Notes: generated by a model from the letters alone, not told the origin. A DNA stretch of 6,616 bases from an uncultured Clostridium sp. (GCA_947174825.1 CAMWKN010000087.1:1-6616), one strand, 5' to 3'. Counted from the stretch's first letter, positions 1-6,502 are shown. Program-made: numbers and translations.

Positions 1-729
1 CTTTGGCTTATGGCTTGTCTTTTTTAATTTCCTGCCACAGTACGGACAATGGAACAGATTCACACTCTTTGGCTTTTGCCTGCTCCCTGTCCCTGTAGAT
101 CCACAGAGAAGAGAATTTACCTTATCAAACACCTCCCTACTGATAATGGCAGGAACCATATCCTTTACGACACTCCACTCGGATTTATCTCGCTTTACTA
201 TTTTTTTCTTATCCCCAAATCCAACCGTTTCATAGCGGTTTTGTATCAGCGTTCCCTTGTATATGGGATTTCTTATTACTGCCAGCACCGTCGTATTCTC
301 CCAAAGGTAATCCCCCATATTGTGCTTGGGCTTGTAATTTATCCTCCGTTCCCACTGACGTTGCAGGCGGGTAGGTGTTTTTCTCTCATTCAGAATCCGT
401 GCAATCTCCGCTGCACTTTTCCCACCTGCCGCCAGTGCAAAGATTTCCCTGACCACTTCGGCTGCCGGTTCATCCACAACCAGTTTATGCTTATCAGATG
501 GATTGTTACGGTAGCCAAATGCGGCAAAAAAAGCTGTATACTCCCCCTGCTCGTTCCTGTTTTTGCGGGCTTATTTGACCTTGCATGACGAATCCCTGCT
601 GTACATCTGATATATAAGATTCCGAAATGCCACATCTATTCCCCCGGTCATGCCGTTCTGCTGTTTACTGTCATATCCATCATTCACTGAAATGAAAAAA
701 TTAATGGCATCATCAAAAAAAGTAAGCGC
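1..729 (-). pseudogene. Large serine recombinase, N-terminally deleted, with in-frame stop, cut by left edge
   Basis: Conceptual translation of the minus strand gives a clear large serine recombinase (site-specific integrase of the type that moves Clostridia integrative or mobilizable elements). From 729 to 574 it reads FISVNDGYDS and DVAFRNLIYQMYSRD, the segment joining the resolvase catalytic domain to the Recombinase domain. A TAA stop (571-573) follows, where relatives normally have a residue in the K-V-K-x-A-R stretch; one base change from TCA would explain it. From 570 to 1 the same frame stays open: GEYTAFFAAFGYRNNPSDKH, EIARILNERKTPTR, NPIYKGTLIQNRYE, then the start of a zinc ribbon, CPYC at 37-48. 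The catalytic N-terminus (nucleophilic serine and active-site arginines) is absent: stops fill the frame beyond 730. No usable start codon lies near the open part. The C-terminus lies outside the window. The family call is secure; the pseudogene state assumes no sequencing error at 571-573. Confidence 0.88.
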
Positions 730-730
730 C

Positions 731-762
731 TAGTGTTAGAGGAGTCCAAAATCCTAACACTA
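731..762. repeat. Inverted repeat, possible terminator or recombination scar
   Basis: TAGTGTTAG (731-739) is perfectly complementary to CTAACACTA (754-762), with a 14-base spacer. The repeat lies exactly where similarity to the serine recombinase stops. Read on the minus strand it is followed about 10 bases later by a run of seven T (715-721), so it could serve as a weak terminator for the helicase transcript ending at 955. The distance from stem to T-run is longer than in a standard intrinsic terminator, and the T-run may belong to the old recombinase frame. An element end or excision scar is the alternative. Confidence 0.4.
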
Positions 763-770
763 AACGTTTA
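761..770. repeat. Perfect 10 bp palindrome
   Basis: TAAACGTTTA is a perfect palindrome that shares two bases with the preceding inverted repeat. It could be a small protein-binding site or part of an old recombination site. A 10-base palindrome in AT-rich DNA can also arise by chance. Confidence 0.3.
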
Positions 771-844
771 CCTTTCAAATCATACTCTAAAATAACAATA
801 GCATTTCATTACTTTTGACACGAAGACTTCGAGATAGTTCATCT

Positions 845-946
845 CTATATATCTAAAAAATCCTCTGGTTTCAATCCTGTTCTTCCTACCGTATGCTTTC
901 TATAATCTCTAATTTCTACACGCTCCTCTTCTTTATAGGCACAAGT
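845..946 (-). pseudogene. Coding-like remnant directly after the helicase gene
   Basis: Beginning 8 bases after the helicase stop, the minus strand has a 33-codon open stretch, bounded by stops, with coding character; it contains EEERVEIRDYRKH and VGRTGLKPEDFLDI. There is no ATG or GTG in it, and the only TTG is late. A strong Shine-Dalgarno-like AAGAGGAG (923-930) sits 9 bases before an in-frame ATT codon (911-913), as if an original start codon had been lost. It could be a decayed small gene or a stranded C-terminus. I do not recognise the family. The rest of 763-954 shows no other gene. Confidence 0.3.
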
Positions 947-954
947 CTATAGTA

Positions 955-3900
955 TCACAACAGATACTCATCTATCTTCTCCTGAATTACCTGCGTGTCA
1001 ATTCCACCATTTGGTAAATCTTCGGTAACAATCAGATTACCATTATCCTCGGAATATCCGTTGAGTTCATAAAGTTTCTTCTTTGCCTCCCAACGCTCGT
1101 GGTATACTGGATCTGTCATCATTCCGCAATGCTCCCATATAATAAGCGTACCTGTGGCTGCATCCTTAAAAGTAAAGTCCGGCAGCTTATATGTATCTCC
1201 TATCGGTAGCTTCTCCTCATAGAGGAAATCATCTATACCACTGTCTATCAACATATTCGCAATAATAACCTCTGACTTAGAGCGGAACATTCTGCCATCC
1301 TTTGCTCTGTGAATCTGATTTTCTTCATAATAGTGGTTTCCTATCGCTACAATCTTCGGTGGCGCAAATAAATCTGTAAATCTCCTCGCTATGTCTGAAT
1401 ACTCCATAGAGGAATACTTGCGTAAGTTAAATGCATCCTCATTGTAAATGATATAGAGCTTCTTTTCCTGTCTGGTAAGAGCTGTATATAAAAGCTCCCT
1501 GGAAAGTAAGAAACACTTATCACTAAGCACTAGGATAACACTGTCAAACTGACTTCCCTGTGCCTTATGGACAGTCAAAGCATACGCCAGTTCCAGTGGA
1601 GCCTGTGCTTCCTCTCCGAATTCTTTACTCTCATACGAATATGTCTTACCCATCTGCGAAGAAAACTCTACATGCAAATAAGAAAGCGATTTTGTATTTC
1701 CAAAGCTTCCACAGGCCATTCCAATCTCACCGTTAGCGATATAGTTATCTTCCCCCTCCGGAAATGCGTTTTTCTTTGAGGTATTGATAAGGTTTATGAC
1801 CTTATCCCCATATACAATTCCCTCAGGTCCCATCTTAGATGGTATTTTACGGAATCTGTCTCTTGAAGCAAGCTCAAGAAAATTTTCACGATATCTCTCA
1901 TGTATCAGATGATTAATACTAAGGACAGCTTGAGCTTTATTCCTGACAGGTGCTAAAATCTGCCATTTATCGACATAAGCCGCACACCCTTTTCCATCTC
2001 TGCCCATATTGTTAAAATAAACCTGACTTGCATCTTTCCCAAAGGTAGCGCCAAGACTTCTATTGAACCCTTCAATATCATCGACCGATTCCATTCCGGT
2101 TACTTCCTTGATAGTTTCCAGAATTGTATTCTCAAGATCTTCCTTATCCGTCCACCGCTTAAATACAATTGTCTGATCCGTCACACCGCCCTGTATCTCG
2201 GAAAAAATATCATCATCAAGCTGCTCATCTGTCTCGGTAAACCATTTAGACAGACGGATATCAGCACGAAGTTCCTGTCTATTTTCTTCCTGCTTTTGTC
2301 GTCTGGTCGTAATAAGCCTTGCATAACATTTTCCTGACATCTTATTGCCAAGCTCCGCAGAACGGATATATCTCACCAAGTCAACAAATGGTCTGCCTGC
2401 TCCTATCGGAGGAAGTTGATTTGTATCCCCAACAAATATGATTCTTCCTGCGTATTTACCCACAGCATCAAGTACCGCCCCAAACATCTCCTCCGTGAGC
2501 ATCGAGGACTCATCTATGATTACAGTATCAGGAACAGCGACTGCTCTTGCCTTTGTCTTGTCTTTCCCTTCAAGCACTTTATAAGTAAAGGTATCCCCAT
2601 CATAGCGTCCTGACTTCCCCAAAAACTGTGCCACAGTATATGCATCAAACTTTGCTTTGCCGCGAAGTCCCTGACTCATACGGACACGAGCCTTTCCTGT
2701 CGGTGCTAAAAGCAGGATTCCTCCGTCCTGTATCTTCTTTTCCCGACATAAAAACTCAAGCACCGTTGTCTTTCCTGTGCCAGCACCCCCTACCAGTACC
2801 GAAAGTCTGGATTCAGCAAGCACTTGTAAAGCCTCGACTTTTTCTTTTCTTGCATGCTCCTCAAGCAGATCACCTTCTTCAATCGGTCCAAACTCTTCTT
2901 CCATCTTCTGCATCCAATCCACGGAAATCTCATGCCTATTCGGACTCATAATACGCTTATTTACCTGCATTTGAATAATACGGTCAATTTTCTTATATCT
3001 CTGAAGTTTAAAATAATCACGCTCCACCGCATCCTTGTTCGTAACAATCTCATCCGTAAAGAAATCAAGCATAGCAGAAATAATATCCCCATTTACGGAA
3101 CATTTTGGTTCTATCGGCAGGTCATTGATAGCAAGCACCAGATTATTGACAGGCATGATAGTATTGCCATTCAAAGCATTATTCTCCAAAACACTTACTG
3201 CAATTGCCCGAACTCTCCGTTTGTCATTATCAGCCTCCAGTTTTGTTGGAGCCTCTATAGGATATTGGTTCTTGATGTTCTCTAAGGGGAAGAATGCCAG
3301 ATCTACTTTCTTTATGGATATACGTAACTCCTCCACCTTATCTCTTGTCCGCTCATATAACAAGTACGGATTGGATAACAGTTCCTCGTCCGTCACATAG
3401 ATACTATAGCTCTCACGCTTTTCTTTATTATACAACACATCTGCCTGTGTGGTAGACAATGTAACTCTCGATAACATCTGAAAAAGATCCTTTCTTGACT
3501 TTGGCAGATGTTTCCATGTGTCAATTAGAGTTCCTGTAATCTGCTCCGCACAGAAATCAGATAATACACTTCTCGGATCATCAAACATGATATCGAGCAT
3601 TTCCCACAAATCCACGGAATTATCCAATCTGTTATTCAATTCTCTGGCTACTACTACACCTGATGGAACACCAAATGCGACCAGCATGGAACCAAGTCCT
3701 GGAAATGCACCTCTATCCTCCCATACGGAGATAAGAGCATCATTTAGCCAGGCAATGCAGGCATCCCAATTTCCCTCTATGCCACACTCTTTTACCACAC
3801 CAAGTGCCTTTATACTTTGTAAAATCACATCAATGACTGCATCATAGCTTAAATGTTCTGATGCATAAGAAAATTCCTCAAAAAAGTCATCAGAGGCATA

Positions 3901-4692
3901 TACAGTAGCACGACTTATATCAAAATCCTCATGCTCCTCTGCATACTCCATTAGTTCCTGATACGGCATCAGAAAACCGTCCTTATAATCACCTCTGATA
4001 GAATGGCTGATAACTGTCTCCCACAGATAAGAAGTCATACCATTTGGATCGCTGCTCTCATACTCGTGGGAGGGAATCACATTCTTTACATGTCCGATTC
4101 CAACGACAATCCTGCGATTATCCTCTATAAACGGTACCTGCTTAGCATAAAAAATACAAATGGAATTATCTGGCTCTATATCTTCAAAAAAGGTGTCAAA
4201 TATCGCTTTCTGGTTTCTTCCATCCTGTACCCATGTCTTATTCTTTATCTCAGGTTCAAACTCTGGATGATAGTCAATGCCTGTCTCCAAAGCCAGATCT
4301 TCAATATGGGCATATCCACCATTATAAAGCCATCTCCTCTTCATCGTCCACCTATATGGTCTCGCTGGATAAGAATACGGTGGGAGGGATAACTCTGTAG
4401 GAAGTAAATGTTTATGTGTTTCAAATCCATATCTAGTATAAGGATGTTCCACAATAATAGAAATTTCATCAGGAGACATAAAAGTCCCACCCTCGCGTAC
4501 ACAAGGTATCCTTCTTGCATCATCCATATTGCATAGCTCACACTCGCTACAATTAGCCTCAAAGTCATCATCTCTGCTCTCGTATATATTTTTAAGTCGC
4601 AGGCACGCCTGATTCTCTCTTGGATAACTGCATACACACCCATTCCATCCATTATCATGCCACGGTACTCTAAGTGATATATGACTCGTCAT
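955..4692 (-). CDS. RecD-like SF1 helicase with C-terminal PD-(D/E)XK-type nuclease domain
   Basis: A 1245-residue protein predicted to unwind DNA with ATP and probably to cut it. The helicase core follows the RecD/RecD2 pattern: Walker A GGAGTGKTT (residues 635-643, K641), motif Ia APTGKAR (663-669), Walker B IIDESS (D727, E728), motif III GDTNQLPP (755-762), the RecD-type TVHKAQGSQ (1040-1048) and motif VI TALTR (R1074). The last ~130 residues look like a restriction-endonuclease-fold domain: SKSE (E1141), PDF (D1172) and WEHCGM (E1187), then a W-x-x-K stretch. The first ~600 residues have no recognised domain, but cysteines at 19, 21, 30, 48, 51, 54 and 64, including CxxCxxC, suggest a zinc or iron-sulfur site. 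Start: ATG at 4692, with AGAGGAG at 4700-4706, 7 bases upstream and overlapping the stop of the preceding ORF. It is the last intact gene of the cassette and is much larger than typical RecD2 (about 740 residues). Helicase call secure; nuclease activity inferred from motifs. Confidence 0.92.
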   Translation of the reverse strand: MTSHISLRVPWHDNGWNGCVCSYPRENQACLRLKNIYESRDDDFEANCSECELCNMDDARRIPCVREGGTFMSPDEISIIVEHPYTRYGFETHKHLLPTELSLPPYSYPARPYRWTMKRRWLYNGGYAHIEDLALETGIDYHPEFEPEIKNKTWVQDGRNQKAIFDTFFEDIEPDNSICIFYAKQVPFIEDNRRIVVGIGHVKNVIPSHEYESSDPNGMTSYLWETVISHSIRGDYKDGFLMPYQELMEYAEEHEDFDISRATVYASDDFFEEFSYASEHLSYDAVIDVILQSIKALGVVKECGIEGNWDACIAWLNDALISVWEDRGAFPGLGSMLVAFGVPSGVVVARELNNRLDNSVDLWEMLDIMFDDPRSVLSDFCAEQITGTLIDTWKHLPKSRKDLFQMLSRVTLSTTQADVLYNKEKRESYSIYVTDEELLSNPYLLYERTRDKVEELRISIKKVDLAFFPLENIKNQYPIEAPTKLEADNDKRRVRAIAVSVLENNALNGNTIMPVNNLVLAINDLPIEPKCSVNGDIISAMLDFFTDEIVTNKDAVERDYFKLQRYKKIDRIIQMQVNKRIMSPNRHEISVDWMQKMEEEFGPIEEGDLLEEHARKEKVEALQVLAESRLSVLVGGAGTGKTTVLEFLCREKKIQDGGILLLAPTGKARVRMSQGLRGKAKFDAYTVAQFLGKSGRYDGDTFTYKVLEGKDKTKARAVAVPDTVIIDESSMLTEEMFGAVLDAVGKYAGRIIFVGDTNQLPPIGAGRPFVDLVRYIRSAELGNKMSGKCYARLITTRRQKQEENRQELRADIRLSKWFTETDEQLDDDIFSEIQGGVTDQTIVFKRWTDKEDLENTILETIKEVTGMESVDDIEGFNRSLGATFGKDASQVYFNNMGRDGKGCAAYVDKWQILAPVRNKAQAVLSINHLIHERYRENFLELASRDRFRKIPSKMGPEGIVYGDKVINLINTSKKNAFPEGEDNYIANGEIGMACGSFGNTKSLSYLHVEFSSQMGKTYSYESKEFGEEAQAPLELAYALTVHKAQGSQFDSVILVLSDKCFLLSRELLYTALTRQEKKLYIIYNEDAFNLRKYSSMEYSDIARRFTDLFAPPKIVAIGNHYYEENQIHRAKDGRMFRSKSEVIIANMLIDSGIDDFLYEEKLPIGDTYKLPDFTFKDAATGTLIIWEHCGMMTDPVYHERWEAKKKLYELNGYSEDNGNLIVTEDLPNGGIDTQVIQEKIDEYLL

Positions 4693-4704
4693 AATCTTTC
4701 TCCT

Positions 4705-4851
4705 CTATAATACTTCCATAACTACATAAGTTTTGCCCATAAACTCCACTTCATCTCCAACTCTCTTACCGATGAACTTTTTATGAAGCGGAAATTTATT
4801 CGGCTTTATCTCATTCTCATAGATAGTGCCGCCAGGCTTTCTGTACGTCAC
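4705..4851 (-). CDS. Small protein, GreA/GreB C-terminal-like, start uncertain
   Basis: A 48-residue frame that ends 12 bases before the helicase start; its TAG stop lies inside the helicase ribosome-binding site, so the two are probably translationally coupled. It reads VTYRKPGGTIYENEIKP, then HKKFIGKRVGDEVEF and YVVMEVL. The IGKRVGDEVEF turn recalls the C-terminal FKBP-like domain of GreA/GreB transcription factors, which also holds a G-K-x-V-G-D segment. That resemblance is by eye and weak. The chosen GTG (4849-4851) has AGGAAG at 4856-4861, a rather short 4-base spacing. Coding-like residues (IDGIIEKGSY) continue in frame upstream to about 4878 with no ATG, GTG or TTG before a TGA. The ORF may therefore be the tail of a larger gene that lost its frame, possibly joined originally to the ORF at 4881-5084. 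Confidence 0.55.
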   Translation of the reverse strand: MTYRKPGGTIYENEIKPNKFPLHKKFIGKRVGDEVEFMGKTYVVMEVL

Positions 4852-4880
4852 ATAGCTTCCTTTTTCTATAATACCATCTA

Positions 4881-5084
4881 TTAATCACTTTCTGCAGTTA
4901 CACCTATTTCTTCCGTAGCAGCTACTTCAGCACCCAAAAGCCTTCTCCTGTTTCCTGTGCTATAAGTAACTGTCCTCGTCTGTTCCGGCTTCCCATTAAA
5001 TAATTCAGCATCATCCGCCTTTGGCAGACCGTATTCATCAATGAGCTGAGTATGGCTATAATTCTGCTTGAACAATTTTTCCAA
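4881..5084 (-). CDS. Unrecognised 67-residue protein, frame overlaps preceding gene
   Basis: I do not recognise the family. The product is hydrophilic: a front part NYSHTQLIDEYGLPKADD, a basic patch TVTYSTGNRRRLL, and an acidic tail EEIGVTAESD. No signal peptide or membrane segment is visible. The only start candidates are TTG at 5084 or 5075; an in-frame TGA lies two codons upstream of the first. AGGA of the preceding coding sequence lies about 11 bases before TTG 5084, so initiation would be weak or coupled. The frame is +1 relative to the preceding gene, overlaps it by 29 bases, and the overlap contains a run of five A. It could be a real coupled gene, an extension of its neighbour by frameshifting, or the front half of a broken gene continuing at 4705-4878. 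The coherent, non-repetitive composition favours a coding origin. Confidence 0.5.
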   Translation of the reverse strand: MEKLFKQNYSHTQLIDEYGLPKADDAELFNGKPEQTRTVTYSTGNRRRLLGAEVAATEEIGVTAESD

Positions 5085-5286
5085 AGTTCATTTCATCCTG
5101 AAATAATCCATATACATAAGCAGGACTCTCCCGATAAAGCCCTGTTTCTATATCCGATATTTTATCATAGACAGATGAAGCATATAGCATCGCCATCGCA
5201 GCATCATATTCTATTTTCTGAACATCAACAATGATTTCTACCAAATCCTGAACCATATACTCAATCATCTGCTTCTCTTTCGTCAT
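5056..5286 (-). CDS. Small DUF3791-like protein, candidate antitoxin or partner of the DUF3990 protein
   Basis: A 76-residue, mostly helical, acidic protein: KQMIEYMVQDLVEIIVDVQK, then DAAMAMLYASSVYDKISD and ETGLYRESPAYVYGLFQDEM. The plan (an N-terminal helix, a Y-D-x-A-M segment, a short 'x-Y-D-K-I' helix, then an S-P-x-Y-V-Y end) resembles short proteins found next to DUF3990 genes in Clostridia; I place it as DUF3791-like on layout and general look, not on a search. ATG at 5286 is chosen over GTG at 5292 because the purine-rich AGTAGGT sits at a workable distance only for the ATG. It starts 2 bases after the DUF3990 stop, so the two are almost certainly co-translated. A role as antitoxin or assembly partner is inferred from position. 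Confidence 0.72.
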   Translation of the reverse strand: MTKEKQMIEYMVQDLVEIIVDVQKIEYDAAMAMLYASSVYDKISDIETGLYRESPAYVYGLFQDEMNFGKIVQAEL

Positions 5287-5288
5287 AG

Positions 5289-5792
5289 TCACACACCTAC
5301 TTTCTTTAATAAAGAAATTGCTTTTTCCGTATGAAATGAAAACTGATTTGTGGTTTCCTTATATATCATTCCATTCACCATATTTTCAAATGTGATCACG
5401 CCATTTTCATATTGCCTGAAAAGCACAGCCATGTCGTCATTGGCAATCGGTCCTACCACCACATCATACTTATTGTCAAAATTACATTCTGGATTGGAAA
5501 AATCATCATATTTTCTATTGCGATTATTCATGACAAATCTTGCCCATTCTTCCGATGTCTCGACCCCGAAATCTTTTATAGATAAGTCACTTGAATCTAT
5601 ACACGAATCATCAATCTCAAATACATTTAGTATCGGTGAACCACCATATATCCTTGCAACCCTTTTCGCCATCTTCTCTGCTTGATCTTCCATGACAGTA
5701 AGATAGAATCCCCTTCCAAAGTCCTTATATGGTCTACACATTGCAAGATCAATTACCTTAATATCCGTATTACTTTCATGGTACAAAATCAT
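5289..5792 (-). CDS. DUF3990 protein, ADP-ribosyltransferase-like toxin candidate
   Basis: A 167-residue cytoplasmic protein matching the DUF3990 family. Diagnostic pieces: LYHESN at 3-8 (H5 in the position of the first NAD-binding residue), DFGRGFYLT at 24-32 (the aromatic G-F-Y element), an amphipathic stretch DQAEKMAKRVARIYGG at 36-51, YDVVVGPIANDDM at 109-121, and NQFSFHTEKAISLLKKVG near the end. This H / Y / C-terminal motif order is what is expected of the ART (PARP-like) fold, so the likely activity is NAD-dependent ADP-ribosylation of an unknown target. The third catalytic position appears to be Q150 rather than Glu, which may alter or remove transferase activity. Start: ATG at 5792, overlapping the upstream TGA by one base, with GGGGGTGA about 8 bases before it; TTG at 5795 is less likely. 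It is flanked on both sides by small DUF3791-type genes, a classic toxin/antitoxin layout. Family call firm; enzymatic role inferred. Confidence 0.85.
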   Translation of the reverse strand: MILYHESNTDIKVIDLAMCRPYKDFGRGFYLTVMEDQAEKMAKRVARIYGGSPILNVFEIDDSCIDSSDLSIKDFGVETSEEWARFVMNNRNRKYDDFSNPECNFDNKYDVVVGPIANDDMAVLFRQYENGVITFENMVNGMIYKETTNQFSFHTEKAISLLKKVGV

Positions 5793-6010
5793 CAATAATC
5801 ACCCCCATTATTTCTGCATATGAGCGTCAAGTCATCCACCGCATCATCAAAACTCAAGGTATGTTCTATATCATAATTTTCTTTTAAAAACTCTATCCCC
5901 TTATGGTCATATAAATAACCAAAAGCTTCTTTGGAAGATAATTGATATCTGTCTGCAAACTCATTTACACAAGCAACTGTATAATTTATCTTCTTTTTTA
6001 ATTCACTCAT
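5792..6010 (-). CDS. DUF3791 protein, candidate antitoxin
   Basis: A 72-residue protein with the typical DUF3791 sequence: INYTVACVNEFADRYQLSSK at the front, EAFGYLYDHKGIEFLKENYD in the middle and EHTLSFDDAVDDLTLICRNN at the end. These are short helical proteins routinely encoded beside DUF3990 or similar toxins. Family members are thought to act as antitoxins or partners, though the biochemistry is poorly known. Start: ATG at 6010, with AGGTG 5 bases upstream; a TTG at 6028 in the same frame would place that ribosome-binding site inside the gene. The stop TGA overlaps the ATG of the DUF3990 gene by one base, so the two are translationally coupled, with the putative antitoxin made first. It is the first gene of the cassette. 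Confidence 0.88.
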   Translation of the reverse strand: MSELKKKINYTVACVNEFADRYQLSSKEAFGYLYDHKGIEFLKENYDIEHTLSFDDAVDDLTLICRNNGGDY

Positions 6011-6041
6011 AACTTCACCTGCTTTCAATTTTAAAATCTAC

Positions 6042-6251
6042 CTATACTTCACTTATGGCTGTTCTGTAATTGTGCAAACATACTGCATAATCTCAAGCAA
6101 TATCTAATTTATCTCATAATAAGTTGTATATTGGCATTGAAATTATGCTTTCTCTTGATTCTTCCTTCATATCATCCAAATATGCAGATCTATAATTTTC
6201 AAGCAAAACCTGAACAGCAAACTGTATTGTAAATAGTTCAAAACATATACA
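6042..6251 (-). pseudogene. Decayed coding sequence with two internal stops
   Basis: One minus-strand frame from 6251 to 6042 has strong coding character but no start codon near its front and two in-frame TGA codons (6114-6116 and 6093-6095). It reads FAVQVLLENYRSAYLDDMKE, then ESIISMPIYNLL, stop, DKLDIA, stop, DYAVCLHNYRTAISEV. The helical, charged composition suggests a former cytoplasmic protein. I do not recognise it. It ends 31 bases before the first intact gene of the cassette, so the cassette promoter, if any, lies inside this relic. Confidence 0.35.
6069..6096 (-). promoter_or_regulatory. Possible promoter for the cassette
   Basis: On the minus strand, TTGAGA (6091-6096) and CACAAT (6069-6074), separated by 16 bases, match the sigma-70-type -35 (5 of 6) and -10 (4 of 6) boxes. 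They lie about 60 bases before the first start codon of the cassette. The match is modest and the region is AT-rich, so chance is a real alternative. Confidence 0.3.
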
Positions 6252-6256
6252 CTATT

Positions 6257-6381
6257 CTAAGAATACTTATCACTTAACCACTTACTCAAACCCTGAACTG
6301 TATCTAACAAGTCGGTTCTTTTATGATCTATAACATATGCCTGAAGCATCTCCAAAATAGAAATATAATTTTATCTTTCAT
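6257..6381 (-). pseudogene. Small frameshifted gene, unrecognised
   Basis: A start ATG (6379-6381), preceded by AGGGA at 6386-6390, opens with MKDKII. After about six codons the coherent reading moves to another frame: SILEMLQAYVIDHK, then LLDTVQGLSKWLSDKYS and a TAG at 6257-6259. Restoring one base in the AT-run around 6362-6367 would join both into a continuous ~41-residue helical protein. The good ribosome-binding site and coherent downstream residues support a real gene inactivated by a small deletion. The family is unknown to me. Confidence 0.4.
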
Positions 6382-6445
6382 GCTTTCCCTGCCTCATTCT
6401 ACATTCCATTATAAACACTTTTACCAAGAAGCACAATAAAGGATT

Positions 6446-6502
6446 TTATTCGTATTGCCTGCGAATCTCCATCATCTTTTCAACGGAAGTTTCCAGATAA
6501 AA
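6446..6502 (-). other. Short coding-like fragment
   Basis: A minus-strand stretch reading FYLETSVEKMMEIRRQYE, then TAA (6446-6448), looks coding but is preceded within a few codons by the terminator hairpin and a stop. It may be the end of an older, now broken gene. It is too short for a family call and could be chance. Confidence 0.2.

Noticed and set aside
49..588. 179-codon plus-strand ORF
   Set aside because: Antisense to the recombinase relic; cysteine- and proline-rich translation typical of a shadow frame.
390..635. 81-codon minus-strand ORF
   Set aside because: It lies in a different frame from the recognisable serine recombinase and its translation has no family character; the recombinase frame explains this DNA.
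932..951. Short inverted repeat CTATA/TATAG just past the helicase stop as a terminator
   Set aside because: Only a five-pair AT-rich stem without a following T-run; too weak to call.
1567..4392. Several plus-strand ORFs of 60-143 codons
   Set aside because: All are antisense to the helicase gene, which has clear family motifs throughout; none has a convincing ribosome-binding site or domain.
4341..4658. 105-codon minus-strand ORF inside the helicase N-terminus
   Set aside because: Alternate frame within a real gene; the helicase frame has the ribosome-binding site and a coherent sequence.
5350..5685. 111-codon plus-strand ORF
   Set aside because: Antisense to the DUF3990 gene, low-complexity serine/leucine/phenylalanine composition.
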